From positions 1 through 35,275 of the forward strand of contig DAIDIP010000026.1 in assembly GCA_027451745.1 (NCBI GenBank): 35,275 nucleotides of DNA, in the 5' to 3' direction. The notes under the pieces were generated by a model. The model saw nothing but the letters and a program-made list of their open reading frames with translations, had not been told where the DNA came from and did no database searches. The position numbers were made by a program, and so were the translations under genes. Every line of letters begins with the position of its first letter. Position 1 is the stretch's first letter. This document shows, piece by piece, positions 15,978-25,526 of this stretch. Source of the DNA: Candidatus Melainabacteria bacterium. GTDB lineage: Bacteria > Cyanobacteriota > Vampirovibrionia > Obscuribacterales > Obscuribacteraceae.

Positions 15978-16060
15978 CGGAACGGACGGCGATGGTGAGG
16001 CGGCGGCAGTGAAGCGTCGATACGCGCGTAGGCGCCGAGGAACGAAGGCGAGGCAGCGCT
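15978..16060 (+). repeat. G+C-rich purine-rich spacer before hemW
   Basis: This 83-bp stretch between glmS and hemW is made largely of GCG, GGC, GAGG and GAAGG words and stands out from the AT-rich genes on both sides. It resembles the spacer before glmS in composition and in short words (GGCGA, GAACGAAGGCGAGG versus GCGAAG, CAACGAAGCGGGG). AAGCG (16012-16016) can pair with CGCTT (16057-16061). No protein or known RNA was recognised in it. Confidence 0.5.
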
Positions 16061-16066
16061 TATAAA

Positions 16067-17203
16067 ATGTCCCTTGGTGCTTATATACATATTCCATTTT
16101 GCAATTATAAATGTCATTTTTGTGATTTTGCTACTTCATTGGCTTTAGATGAATTGCAAGACAAGTATTGCAGTGTTTTAAAAAATGAAATTGCTAAACG
16201 TCTTGTAAATTCGCCTTCTAAACCACAATTGGGAAGCATCTTCTATGGCGGCGGTACACCAGGGCTTTTAGATGCACAGAATTTATATGATATCCATCAA
16301 ACATTATTAGCTAACGCTTCGCTCTTGCCGGAGAGCGAAATATCATTAGAAACTACACCAGAAACTATTACAGTTGCGAAAGCCAAAGAATGGTTTAGTT
16401 TAGGAATTAATCGCCTATCTATAGGCATTGAATCATTTAATGATTACGAGCTTAAACGTGTTGGGCGTGGGCATACATCCCAACAGGCTGTAAAAGCTAT
16501 TAAAGATGCGGTAAAAGCGGGCTTTACTAATATCAGTTGCGATTTAATGTATGGCTTGCCTGGACAAAGTTTGGATATTTGGCAAGATTCACTAAATCAG
16601 TTTATTAAATTAGCAAAGCAAATTCCCCAAATAACCCATATTTCTGCCTATGGGCTAGAGTTAAATAATAATGGTCCTCTAGCTAGGATTTTTCCGCAAG
16701 AAAGTGGCGCTTATCCAAGTGACGAGACTTTTGTCGCACAATTAAATTGTCTTGTTAAAGTCTTGGCTGAAGCAGGGTTTGAGCAATATGAAATTTCAAA
16801 TTTTGCCAAAGGTGATTATCGTAGCAAGCATAATTTAAATTACTGGCAAGATGGCGAATACCACGCTTTTGGTGTTTCTGCTCATCGCTATATTAAACCC
16901 TACCGTAGCTCCAATTGGCGTATTTTATCTCGTTATTTGGAAGATTCTTTAGGTGATGAGACATGCGAATTAATCGATAGCGAAACTCAGGTCAAAGAGG
17001 CAATCATGCTGGGTTTGCGCACTACTGAGGGCATAAATCTCTTGCAATTTGAAAAGGCTTTTGCGGTCAATTTAGCGCTAAAACATAGGGATTTAATCGA
17101 AGATTTAATAGGCTGCGGCGTCCTTCGTCAAGAAGCAGATAACATAAGATTAACCATAGCTGGACAGCCAATAGCTAATACAATAATTGCCAAATTTTTC
17201 TGA
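16067..17203 (+). CDS. hemW: Radical SAM protein HemW (heme chaperone, formerly HemN-like)
   Basis: 378 residues. The start GAYIHIPFCNYKCHFCDF carries the 4Fe-4S cluster motif CX3CX2C at C12, C16 and C19, in the form typical of HemW rather than HemN. YGGGTPGLL, LETTPETIT, LSIGIESFND and LMYGLPGQS follow along the radical SAM barrel, and the C-terminal HemN domain has NYWQDGEYHAFGVSAH. HemW binds heme and delivers it to target enzymes; it is often misnamed as coproporphyrinogen III oxidase. It follows glmS by 141 bp, most of which is the G+C-rich spacer. Confidence 0.92.
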   Translation: MSLGAYIHIPFCNYKCHFCDFATSLALDELQDKYCSVLKNEIAKRLVNSPSKPQLGSIFYGGGTPGLLDAQNLYDIHQTLLANASLLPESEISLETTPETITVAKAKEWFSLGINRLSIGIESFNDYELKRVGRGHTSQQAVKAIKDAVKAGFTNISCDLMYGLPGQSLDIWQDSLNQFIKLAKQIPQITHISAYGLELNNNGPLARIFPQESGAYPSDETFVAQLNCLVKVLAEAGFEQYEISNFAKGDYRSKHNLNYWQDGEYHAFGVSAHRYIKPYRSSNWRILSRYLEDSLGDETCELIDSETQVKEAIMLGLRTTEGINLLQFEKAFAVNLALKHRDLIEDLIGCGVLRQEADNIRLTIAGQPIANTIIAKFF

Positions 17204-17305
17204 TGGAAATAGGACCCATTCCTTTCACCGATCATTATTCGATTAACAGTATCAAAATGGGGGTATGGAATTAAGGGGTTAGTGTTAGAGAGCGGCGGTT
17301 AGACA

Positions 17306-19048
17306 TTGAAGATATGTCCAAAGTGTCATGCAAAGTTCGAGGACTCCATAACTGAGTGTCCTAAAGATAACACTGCGCTGCCCGCCAATGATCGACCCAA
17401 TTTAATTGGTACTTGTTTAGCAGATCGCTATCAAGTACTTTCTGTTATTGGTAGTGGTGGAACAGGCATAGTGTATCAAGCTCATCATCTAAAGATGGAT
17501 AGATTGGTGGCGATAAAAATGATGCATTCACATATGGTGGCACGTCCAGACGCACTAAAAAGTTTTTATGCAGAAGCAAAAACAGTAGCCTCGCTAAAGC
17601 ACCATAATATTGTTACTCTCTATGATTTCGGCATGGGTCCTGATAATCAACCATTTTTGGTAATGGATTATATAGAAGGTCGTAGTCTAAAAAAAGCAGT
17701 ACAGCAAGATGGTCCTATTTCGTTGGAACAAATGAGATTCATTCTCGATCAGATAGTAGATGGACTAGCTTATGCCCACGCCGAAGGCATAGTACACCAA
17801 GACTTAAAACCAGAAAACATTATGCTAACGCCAATTAACAATAGCCCCGACAAGATAACACTGGTGGATTTTGGTATGGCAGCGCTGAACGAACCAGATA
17901 AAGACATGGCTATTTCGGGTAACAAAAAAAAGAAATTTGTTGGCAGTCCACATTACATGAGCCCAGAACAATGCTTATCTAGTGCAAATATTGATAACAG
18001 AAGTGATGTTTATTCATTGTCCTTTGTTCTTTACGAAGCACTCTCAGGTAAATTACCTTTCGAAGCCAAATCCGGTATAGCCATGATGGATAGCCATGTA
18101 CGTGAAATACCTAAGCCTTTTAAAGAAAGTGGTCCTGAAGTCCCAAGTCTACAAGTATGCACAGAATTAACTCGTGTTTTCAATAAAGCCATGGCTAAAG
18201 AACCAGATAGCCGACAGGAAAATATAATTGAATTTGGAGTTGAATTAAATGAGGCTCTGGCTCGTGATGCTGTTAAGGTTAAAGCTGTAAAACATCGCAC
18301 TATTGCGGCCGAACAAGTCTTGGTACATGCACAAACAATTAATCGCCAACAAGCTATTGATTTATCGAGTTATAAAGAAAGCCAAAACAATCCTAACCTA
18401 AATGCCCAGGTACATAGCGGACGACAATTCTTGTCTCGTCAAGCAGCTATAGAAGCAGCTTACTTGCATCAAGACGAAACAGATACTTCTAGTCAAGACG
18501 AAAAAGATATTTCGAGTCAAGAAGAAACAAATACTTCTAGTCAAGACTTTTCAAGCAGCCCCAGAGACAATATTATAGTTAGACTGTTAAAGAAGATGCG
18601 GCTTATTTGTTCTAAGCCTGCAGTTAATATTGCCACAAATCCGACCGAAATAAATAGAGAGTTCATTCAATGTCCTTATTGCCAAGCCACAGTAACGAGA
18701 GGGGTTCAGTTTTGTCTTACGTGCCAACGAAAATTGACCGCCTCGTCCATAACTCATAAGCTCTCTGCTAATCGCAGTGGAAACGCTTTTACTTTCCACC
18801 AATTAAGCGCTTTGGAAGAAGATATTAGCAATATTGCCACCAAATCAAATATTCAAAATCTACGCCAACTACGCCAACTCTCTAACATGGGTAAAATACA
18901 ACGCGTTCTAAATTATGCTTTAGGTATAGGAATAATACTTGGCGGAATAGTTATTCTACAAAGTTATTTAGATATGAGCAAATCGTGGCATACCATTAGT
19001 CATTTTGTGCATTTGCCTAATATGCGCAGCAATGCCCGCTTTAGATAA
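17306..19048 (+). CDS. Membrane-anchored Ser/Thr protein kinase with two zinc ribbons
   Basis: 580 residues from a TTG start that gives MKICPKC. An N-terminal zinc ribbon (C4, C7, C18) precedes a Hanks-type kinase domain at about 42-310: glycine loop GSGGTG (49-54), K71, E90, catalytic loop H164-Q165-D166 with N171, DFG 188-190 and SPHYMSPEQ. The usual HRD Arg is Gln, so this is a non-RD kinase and activation-loop phosphorylation may not be needed. Three 8-residue repeats (TSSQDE-like) lie at 389-412. A second zinc ribbon (C456, C459, C470, C473) and one membrane helix (about 537-556) follow, leaving a short tail outside. Substrates are unknown. It ends 10 bp from a convergent gene. Confidence 0.9.
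   Translation: MKICPKCHAKFEDSITECPKDNTALPANDRPNLIGTCLADRYQVLSVIGSGGTGIVYQAHHLKMDRLVAIKMMHSHMVARPDALKSFYAEAKTVASLKHHNIVTLYDFGMGPDNQPFLVMDYIEGRSLKKAVQQDGPISLEQMRFILDQIVDGLAYAHAEGIVHQDLKPENIMLTPINNSPDKITLVDFGMAALNEPDKDMAISGNKKKKFVGSPHYMSPEQCLSSANIDNRSDVYSLSFVLYEALSGKLPFEAKSGIAMMDSHVREIPKPFKESGPEVPSLQVCTELTRVFNKAMAKEPDSRQENIIEFGVELNEALARDAVKVKAVKHRTIAAEQVLVHAQTINRQQAIDLSSYKESQNNPNLNAQVHSGRQFLSRQAAIEAAYLHQDETDTSSQDEKDISSQEETNTSSQDFSSSPRDNIIVRLLKKMRLICSKPAVNIATNPTEINREFIQCPYCQATVTRGVQFCLTCQRKLTASSITHKLSANRSGNAFTFHQLSALEEDISNIATKSNIQNLRQLRQLSNMGKIQRVLNYALGIGIILGGIVILQSYLDMSKSWHTISHFVHLPNMRSNARFR
18470..18547 (+). repeat. 24-bp tandem repeat inside the kinase gene
   Basis: Three imperfect 24-bp units at 18470-18493, 18494-18517 and 18518-18541, plus six bases of a fourth, encode an acidic Ser/Gln linker with the pattern QDETDTSS. 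The unit is a multiple of three, so changes in copy number keep the frame. Confidence 0.8.
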
Positions 19049-19058
19049 ACGCCAAATA

Positions 19059-19358
19059 TTAGCTTGGTGACCAATTTCCTTTCATACTTTGTCCCAATCT
19101 AAAACCTTGAATCAAATTTGTGCGCATCAACTGATAAACCTCGTGCAATGCTTCTGGATCAGATATGGAATGTTTTTCTGATATAGCATTCACCTGTTGC
19201 ATCGCTAGCGCGGAGAAGTAAACAAACACTTCGTCTCGAACTTCGCCATAGCCTTGATTAGGTAATTTAGATACAGCTCTACCAAAGTCATTATTTATTG
19301 CTTCAACCAATTGATGTTGCAATGAATCTGTATAAAATGCATCTGCTTTTTTACCCAT
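19059..19358 (-). CDS. Small hypothetical protein
   Basis: 99 residues, mainly predicted helix, no signal peptide, no membrane segment and no cysteine. Features seen are a basic start (MGKK), a central VRDEVFVYFSALAMQQV stretch and a C-terminal LMRTNLIQGFRLGQSMKG helix. I do not recognise the family. It lies 61 bp downstream of the uracil-DNA glycosylase on the same strand, so it may share its transcript, and converges on the kinase with a 10-bp gap. The balanced composition and soluble character favour a real gene over chance. Confidence 0.6.
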   Translation of the reverse strand: MGKKADAFYTDSLQHQLVEAINNDFGRAVSKLPNQGYGEVRDEVFVYFSALAMQQVNAISEKHSISDPEALHEVYQLMRTNLIQGFRLGQSMKGNWSPS

Positions 19359-19419
19359 ACGCCCTCTTGCTCTTATCCCGTACTTATTATTCTTGATTTT
19401 TGCTGTTGATGATAAATGA

Positions 19420-20124
19420 CTAACCTAGTCGCGATAGCTCTTCTTTAACCAGTTTAATATCCTGCCACATCAGCCATTTTGGACTGCCAACTGTTTTGGT
19501 GTCATTACGAAGCAAATATGATGGATGGAAAATAGGCATCGCCTTCGCGCCACAATAATCGAACCAGCGACCACGGATTTTACTTATAGGTTCTTTCAGT
19601 TGCAAAGTATACTGTACAGCAGTAGATCCGGCTAGCAAAATTAGGGCAGGACCTACAAAAGTTATTTGTGCCATTAGATACTCTTTGCAGGCGGCTGCCT
19701 CTTCTTTAGTGGGCACACGATTTAATGGCGGTCGACACTTGACAATGTTGCAAATATAAGTATCCCACTGTCTATCTATATCTACTGACGCTAATATTTT
19801 GTCGAGCAATTGTCCAGCTCGCCCAACAAATGGAAGACCGGTTTCGTCTTCTTTTTGACCTGGTCCTTCGCCGATGATCATTAGTTTTGCCTTAGGATTT
19901 CCGTCTGCAAAAACAACATTTGTACGAGTTTGGCATAAGTCACAACGCGTGCACACACTGGCTGCTTTCGCCAAAGCATCTAATGAGGCAAAACTTATGT
20001 CGCCTATAGTAATTACTTCTTCGAAGCGCAATGACGAATCGTTTTCTTTATTCTCAGCGCGGTTGTTTTGTGAAGCGCTAGTTATTGTCAGCTGTCTGAT
20101 ATCTTGTTCAGCCATAAATTCCAT
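19420..20124 (-). CDS. Uracil-DNA glycosylase, family 4 (iron-sulfur type)
   Basis: 234 residues. It removes uracil from DNA as the first step of base excision repair. Four cysteines in the family spacing bind a 4Fe-4S cluster: C58 and C61 (CTRC), C130 (NIVKC) and C146. The water-activating motif GEGPGQKED is at 85-93, followed by GLPFVGRAGQLLD, and the C-terminal HPSYLLR has His200. The first ~50 residues are a polar extension; ATG codons at 20124 and 20115 are both possible starts. The family is typical of thermophiles and many other bacteria lacking family 1 Ung. A weak promoter-like pair (TTGGAC, TATCAC, 17 bp apart) lies upstream at 20169-20197. Confidence 0.9.
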   Translation of the reverse strand: MEFMAEQDIRQLTITSASQNNRAENKENDSSLRFEEVITIGDISFASLDALAKAASVCTRCDLCQTRTNVVFADGNPKAKLMIIGEGPGQKEDETGLPFVGRAGQLLDKILASVDIDRQWDTYICNIVKCRPPLNRVPTKEEAAACKEYLMAQITFVGPALILLAGSTAVQYTLQLKEPISKIRGRWFDYCGAKAMPIFHPSYLLRNDTKTVGSPKWLMWQDIKLVKEELSRLG

Positions 20125-20205
20125 AAACCATGCGTTACATTTTTATCTCTACTAGCCTGCCCTTACCTGTGATATTACTAATCTTGTGCTGGTCCAAAAT
20201 TAGAT

Positions 20206-21099
20206 TTATGCAGTAGTGAGCGATTGAAGCTCGCTTATAGATAAATGATTAACGTTTTTTATAGGATATCCCAAGCATTTTTTTGCTGTAGCACTAAAAG
20301 ACTCTAAATTTCCTGTGACAAAAAATTTTGTTATCAACTCTTTGTGTTCTAGTGTTTGAATAGCAGTCGAATTAATAGAAGAAATATCTGGAGTAAGTAT
20401 ATTTGCTATTAGTTCAGCTGGATCTAGAATTTGCATCTCGTTGCCAATTAATTGCAATAAAGAATCTTTTAGAAAAGAAAAATGTGTGCAGCTGAGTACG
20501 ACTATTTGGGATTTTTGTTCTCTAAATAGATCAATATAGTTAGACAAAAGAATTTTAGTTCTGTCGTCATCAACTAAACCATTCTCCACTATATTTACAA
20601 GTTCAGCTGAGGCAATTTCTTGCACTTTAAGCAATGGAGCATGATTTTTGATGGCGTGCAAAAAAGCGTGGCTCCGTACCGTTGCTTGAGTAGCCAATAT
20701 TCCCACTCTTAGTCCCAATTGACTAACATATCGAGCAACTGGTTCTACTAGATCTAAAACTGGCAAATTAGTCATGCTGTATACAAACTTGCCAGCAATA
20801 GCACTTGCTGTATTACAACCAAAAACAATTAGGTCAACATTTTGTGTTTCAAACCATTGAATAATTTGCTTAGTATAAGTAAGTATCTCTTGCGCACTTT
20901 TTGTGCCATATGGAAAGCGTCCACTATCAGCAAGATAAATAATCTCTTTATTGTTTTTATCGGATGACAATACATTTTGTTTGTCATTTAGGTATTTAAT
21001 TATAGAAAGTCCCCCAACACCGGAATCAAAAATCCCCAAACGACGACATTCTTTGAACTTGTCAAAATCTTTGAAATCTCCTTCGAACAATTTAGTCAT
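20206..21099 (-). CDS. murI: Glutamate racemase
   Basis: 297 residues from the ATG at 21099; a TTG at 21108 would add three residues. MurI makes D-glutamate for peptidoglycan. The two catalytic cysteines lie in FGCNTASA and LSCTHFSF, and the family start reads GIFDSGVGGLSI. The short polar N-terminal extension of about 20 residues before that motif is unusual but harmless. GAGG lies a few bases before the ATG. It is divergent from hppA, with about 190 bp between the starts. Confidence 0.95.
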   Translation of the reverse strand: MTKLFEGDFKDFDKFKECRRLGIFDSGVGGLSIIKYLNDKQNVLSSDKNNKEIIYLADSGRFPYGTKSAQEILTYTKQIIQWFETQNVDLIVFGCNTASAIAGKFVYSMTNLPVLDLVEPVARYVSQLGLRVGILATQATVRSHAFLHAIKNHAPLLKVQEIASAELVNIVENGLVDDDRTKILLSNYIDLFREQKSQIVVLSCTHFSFLKDSLLQLIGNEMQILDPAELIANILTPDISSINSTAIQTLEHKELITKFFVTGNLESFSATAKKCLGYPIKNVNHLSISELQSLTTA

Positions 21100-21242
21100 A
21101 TACCTCAATATTTAATTCAAACTATTTTTTTAATTTAGCAACAAATTACAGTGAGCAATAAGCGTTAAACTCCCTGTATTGCTACAAATACAAAGATGAG
21201 CATGTGTTTAGCGACAGATTACTATCTAGCAATGCTTGCTTA

Positions 21243-21285
21243 TATAATAAAACATGTCAACTCGGAATCAGAGAATTAGAGGAAG
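21243..21285 (+). promoter_or_regulatory. hppA promoter -10 box and ribosome binding site
   Basis: A perfect -10 TATAAT at 21243-21248 stands about 40 bp before the hppA ATG. The -35 is poor (TTACTA, 21219-21224, 18-bp spacing). A strong Shine-Dalgarno AGAGGAAG at 21278-21285 lies five bases before the start at 21291. Confidence 0.45.
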
Positions 21286-21290
21286 TATAA

Positions 21291-23372
21291 ATGGCCCAAT
21301 ATGCCTTGATGTTTGTTTTTGTATCTGCGCTCCTAGCTCTTATATACGGGCTCTTTGTTGGATTCAGCATACTTAGGCTGAATCCTGGAAATGAACGCAT
21401 GCAAAGTATCGCCGGGGCAATACAAGAAGGCGCCGCCGCTTATATGAATAGGCAGTATTTGACAATTGCTTTTGTCGGACTAGCTCTTTTTATTGTCATT
21501 TGGACTTTCCTAGGACGTTTGACAGCTTTGGGATTTTTGACTGGTGCAATTCTCAGCTCATTGGCTGGTTTTATTGGTATGTATGTTTCAGTCAGAAGTA
21601 ATGTTCGTACTACTCAAGCTGCTACTAAAGGTCTAGCCGAAGCACTGAGTGTCGCCTTCAAAGGTGGATCCGTTACAGGTCTATTGGTAGTAGGGTTGTC
21701 CCTTTTAGGAGTCGTTTCTTTCTATGCTCTTACAAAAGACATTAATGCTCTAGTTGGTTTAGGTTTTGGGGCTAGCTTAATTTCAGTTTTTGCTCGACTA
21801 GGAGGCGGGATCTATACAAAAGCTGCTGACGTTGGTGCCGATCTTGTTGGCAAGGTAGAAGCTGGAATCCCTGAAGACGATCCTCGTAATCCTGCTGTTA
21901 TCGCTGATAACGTAGGAGACAATGTTGGTGACTGCGCTGGTATGGCAGCCGATCTTTTTGAAACATACGCTGTAACTGCGATAGCTGCCATGTTGTTAGC
22001 CAATGAGACTTTTAAAGGTCAAATTCAACAAGGACGTACTGACGTTCTCATCTACCCATTAGTCTTATGTGCTGTATCTATTCTTACCTCTATAGTGGGG
22101 ACATTCTTTGTTCGCATAGGCAAAAACAAAAACATAATGGGTGCCTTATACGGTGGTTTATTAGCAGCTGGTATTTTGGCAGCAATAGCATTTTATTTTG
22201 TTACTGACGCTTGCATGCAAAATCTAACCATGAACGGACTAGCTATTAATCCTATACGTTTCTGGTATGCCACTTTAGTTGGACTTGCTGTTACTGGTTT
22301 AATTGTTTGGATTACAGAATATTTCACATCAACTGAATATTCGCCTGTCCACAGCATTGCTAAGGCATCACAAACGGGGCACGCCACTAATATTATTGCT
22401 GGACTAGCCGTTTCAATGAAAAGTACCGCTTGGCCAGTTATTGTAATTGTAGTTGGCATTCTAGCTTCTTATGCTTTAGCGAATATTTTTGGCGTAGCAT
22501 TGGCGGCTGTTGCTATGTTGAGTATGGCCGGTATGATTGTCGCCATTGATGCCTATGGACCTATCACAGACAATGCTGGCGGTATTGCTGAAATGGCAGA
22601 ACTTCCGCAAGAAGTACGTGCCATCACTGATCCACTAGATGCTGTTGGCAATACTACCAAAGCCGTTACCAAAGGCTATGCCATTGGTTCAGCTGGACTG
22701 GCCGCTATAGTCCTTTTCAGTTCCTATACTGAAGAATTGCAAGCCCAAATTAGTAGTAATGCTGGAGGCACTATAAGTTTCGACTTGTCTAGCCCATTCG
22801 TTTTGGCAGGGTTATTTATAGGTGGATTAATTCCTTATTTATTCGGAGCATTTGCGATGGAGTCAGTCGGTTATGCCGGTGGACTCGTAGTCGAAGAAGT
22901 ACGACGTCAGTTCAAAAGTATCCCTGGTATCATGGACGGTACTGCCAAACCTGACTATGCTGCTTGTGTAGATATCGTTACTCAAGCGGCTCTAAAACAA
23001 ATGATCATACCAGCACTATTACCTGTATTGACGCCGGTCGTTATTGCTCTAGTTGGTTTTGTTTGGCTCAACAATGCTTTGCCTGGTCAATATGCTGCTG
23101 CAAAAATTTTAGGTGGTGTACTTGTTGGCAGTATCGTAACTGGAATATTTGTAGCCATTTCAATGACATCTGGTGGTGGCGCATGGGACAATGCCAAAAA
23201 ATATATTGAAGAAGGCAATTATGGCGGCAAAGGTTCAGATGCTCATAAAGCAGCCGTAACAGGCGATACAGTTGGAGATCCATATAAAGATACAGCTGGT
23301 CCAGCTATCAATCCAATGATCAAAATTCTCAATATTGTGGCTCTATTGCTGGTATATTTCATAGCCAAATAA
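21291..23372 (+). CDS. hppA: Membrane-bound proton-translocating pyrophosphatase, K+-independent type
   Basis: 693 residues, with about 16 membrane helices. It couples hydrolysis of pyrophosphate to proton pumping across the cytoplasmic membrane. The pyrophosphate site is shown by [23 protein letters not shown] and by the C-terminal [18 protein letters not shown]. The residues that set potassium dependence read GNTTKAVT, with Lys457 and Thr460. Potassium-dependent enzymes have Ala at the Lys position, so this should be a K+-independent H+ pump. Its own promoter-like sequence and strong ribosome site precede it. It ends 13 bp from the convergent TPR gene. Confidence 0.96.
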   Translation: MAQYALMFVFVSALLALIYGLFVGFSILRLNPGNERMQSIAGAIQEGAAAYMNRQYLTIAFVGLALFIVIWTFLGRLTALGFLTGAILSSLAGFIGMYVSVRSNVRTTQAATKGLAEALSVAFKGGSVTGLLVVGLSLLGVVSFYALTKDINALVGLGFGASLISVFARLGGGIYTKAADVGADLVGKVEAGIPEDDPRNPAVIADNVGDNVGDCAGMAADLFETYAVTAIAAMLLANETFKGQIQQGRTDVLIYPLVLCAVSILTSIVGTFFVRIGKNKNIMGALYGGLLAAGILAAIAFYFVTDACMQNLTMNGLAINPIRFWYATLVGLAVTGLIVWITEYFTSTEYSPVHSIAKASQTGHATNIIAGLAVSMKSTAWPVIVIVVGILASYALANIFGVALAAVAMLSMAGMIVAIDAYGPITDNAGGIAEMAELPQEVRAITDPLDAVGNTTKAVTKGYAIGSAGLAAIVLFSSYTEELQAQISSNAGGTISFDLSSPFVLAGLFIGGLIPYLFGAFAMESVGYAGGLVVEEVRRQFKSIPGIMDGTAKPDYAACVDIVTQAALKQMIIPALLPVLTPVVIALVGFVWLNNALPGQYAAAKILGGVLVGSIVTGIFVAISMTSGGGAWDNAKKYIEEGNYGGKGSDAHKAAVTGDTVGDPYKDTAGPAINPMIKILNIVALLLVYFIAK

Positions 23373-23385
23373 CAAAAAGAATTCA

Positions 23386-24714
23386 CTAATTTGTAGTTCT
23401 TAAAGAAAAGGTTTTGTTTAGCCAATCTTTAAACTGCCAGGCCCAATCGTTCTTGTTTATATTTAGCCTATCTTCTAAACGCAGTAAATGCTGGCTAATT
23501 TCACGATTGTATGGCTCTAGGGTTTGTGCTTCTCTTAAATATTGAAGTGCGGCCGGATAATAGTGCTTGTAATTTTCTATAATTAAGGCAAGGTTGTATT
23601 TTGCTTCCGCAGACTTTGGATTGAGTTTGCTAGCAATAAGACTCTGAGCTAATGCCGACTCAAGCAGATGTTTCTCCAAACAAATTTTTGCTAATTCAGT
23701 ATGTACCGCCGCATTTTTTTCTAACTCTGGATAATAGGCCAAATCAGAGACTATATTTTTAACGGTTTTCTTGGAAACATGGCTAGAAATTACAACTAAA
23801 CTCTTTTGCACAAAAGTTTTGTCATTTAAATTGGTGGCTGTTGTTAGGGCAAATAATCCTGGTAAAAGTGCATCATTGTAATTTCCACACCACATAAGCG
23901 ATCTGCAATAGCCAACAGAAATAGGGAAGTTATTAGGCTCGCTTTTAAAAGCAATAGCAAGATGAGAACAAGCTTTTTCAAACTTGCCTACCCGCATAAA
24001 AACTAATCCAGCAATTTCGTTAGCCTCAGGCAAATTTTTATCATAGCCTAAATCAAGCATAGCTAGTTGTAATGCTTTAGAATGTTGATCTTTCATCAAA
24101 TACAAAGTAGCTAAGGCAGAGGAAAGTCCAACAATCGGTTTAGGTGTTGTGGCTAGAGCCTCTTCATATAGTCCTGCTGCTTCGTCATATCTATGTTCTT
24201 TGTATAAAGCATTACCGGTCCAAAACAAAATTTGTGGATCGGCAGGAAATTTTGTCATTGCCTGTTTTAGCAAACTGCTGGCAGCGGTTAATTGTCCAGA
24301 CCGCACTAATGCTTTTATAAGTTCCAGAAAAGATTCAACTCGGTTAGGTCCATATTTAAAAGCCAGCTTGTATTGTTCCATTGCCTGCTCAGGTAATCCT
24401 AACGAATCACAACAATTACCTAGAACAATATGAGCATGGATATTTTGGGGATTTTTGTGGACTATGTCGATTAATTCAGCTAATGAATTTTTAGAAAGAC
24501 GTTCATTGGCTAATTCTTCTTCTATTCGGTTGACTGGGTCCTTGGCAGAGTCTTTATTGGATGAATCAACAGCACTCATGCTGTGTTGAGCGGCTACCCC
24601 CATTTGGTATAGCTTAAAATCAGGACAAAAAGCAATATAGAGTAGACATATCGGCAAATAAAGGCTGGGAAATTTAAATAACGATTTACTGGGGTTGGTA
24701 TTCTTAAATTGCAC
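23386..24714 (-). CDS. Tetratricopeptide repeat protein, membrane-anchored or exported
   Basis: 442 residues from a GTG at 24714, with AAGG seven bases before it. A basic start and hydrophobic stretch at about residues 15-30 (LYLPICLLYIAF) form a signal anchor or signal peptide. From about residue 85 to 430 the sequence is a run of TPR helix pairs, with typical words such as GNCCDSLGLPEQAMEQYKLA, GNALYKEHRYDEAAGLYEEA and YNLALIIENYKHYYPAALQYL. TPR solenoids mediate protein contacts, so this is probably a periplasmic scaffold. No enzyme domain is seen. Its partner is unknown; the gene is divergent from the TadE-like pair. Confidence 0.85.
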   Translation of the reverse strand: MQFKNTNPSKSLFKFPSLYLPICLLYIAFCPDFKLYQMGVAAQHSMSAVDSSNKDSAKDPVNRIEEELANERLSKNSLAELIDIVHKNPQNIHAHIVLGNCCDSLGLPEQAMEQYKLAFKYGPNRVESFLELIKALVRSGQLTAASSLLKQAMTKFPADPQILFWTGNALYKEHRYDEAAGLYEEALATTPKPIVGLSSALATLYLMKDQHSKALQLAMLDLGYDKNLPEANEIAGLVFMRVGKFEKACSHLAIAFKSEPNNFPISVGYCRSLMWCGNYNDALLPGLFALTTATNLNDKTFVQKSLVVISSHVSKKTVKNIVSDLAYYPELEKNAAVHTELAKICLEKHLLESALAQSLIASKLNPKSAEAKYNLALIIENYKHYYPAALQYLREAQTLEPYNREISQHLLRLEDRLNINKNDWAWQFKDWLNKTFSLRTTN

Positions 24715-24960
24715 TTTTTACCTTCATATTGAGCATCAGCAGCCATTTCTGAGAATGATACATAAAATTTAGAGCTAAAATATGAATTTCCTCTTGATTT
24801 CTACTGCGTTTTGGGGCAAAATCTAGCTTACAAAATTTGCTTGAATTAAAATTGGCTGTACTATAACGTTAACTGAAAGATTAATTCGGGGCATATCAAA
24901 ATAGTAAGCGTTTCAATTTTTTGACCATTTTACTAGCTTACAGTTAATAACAATAATTCG

Positions 24961-25521
24961 ATGGCTATTGAGCCAGGCTCAAGTGAGTTATATTTAGAGG
25001 AGATCTTGTTAAATAAAAATATGAGCACATTTAAGAGATATCCGTCCAGATTGAGAGGCAAAAATGGTGCCAACATAGCAGAACTACCTCCTGCTCTTCT
25101 TATTTTGTTCTTTTTCTTCTTTTTTCCAGCAATCAATATTTTGTATCTAGCTTTTGCTTTTGGCGTGGGCTGGTTTTTAAATAATATAGAACTTCGCTCA
25201 GTAGCATGCCACACTCCGACTTCCTTAGGTTTGCCATATCCACCAACTGGATTATATAATCCAGCGCAGAATTTACCCGAATCGGTAAACTGGAAGGGAT
25301 TAATGGGGGTAACGGAGGACAGTACTCCTGAAGTAGCTCAATTTCCAGCCCGAGGGGCAGCGGTAATTTCATCACAAGTTAAAACAACAGTAAGTATCAC
25401 ACCTTTACTTATAATGCCAGTTTTTAAAACAATGCCTTTTTTTGGGCAAATACCAGGTTTAGGTAAACCTCTAAATCTAACTTATGTAGGGACAATTCAG
25501 CAAGAAGAACCGGGTCCCTAA
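24961..25521 (+). CDS. TadE-like prepilin/pseudopilin A
   Basis: 186 residues from the ATG at 24961. A TTG at 25006, three bases after GAGGAG, or an ATG at 25021 would shorten the leader and may be the true start. The key feature is a type IV prepilin site: Gly36 then ANIAE, placing Glu41 at +5, followed by a hydrophobic helix with a run of Phe (LILFFFFFFPAINILYLAF). This is how TadE/TadF/TadG-like minor pilins are built: prepilin peptidase cuts after Gly and the helix packs into the pilus. The C-terminal part (about 75-186) is Pro-rich with no recognised domain. The next gene, 5 bp away, has the same plan. Confidence 0.65.
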   Translation: MAIEPGSSELYLEEILLNKNMSTFKRYPSRLRGKNGANIAELPPALLILFFFFFFPAINILYLAFAFGVGWFLNNIELRSVACHTPTSLGLPYPPTGLYNPAQNLPESVNWKGLMGVTEDSTPEVAQFPARGAAVISSQVKTTVSITPLLIMPVFKTMPFFGQIPGLGKPLNLTYVGTIQQEEPGP

Positions 25522-25526
25522 TATTT

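Noticed and set aside
25081-25140. Frameshift or sequencing error in the T-rich tract encoding poly-Phe
   Set aside because: The frame continues intact and the helix sits where a TadE membrane segment is expected.
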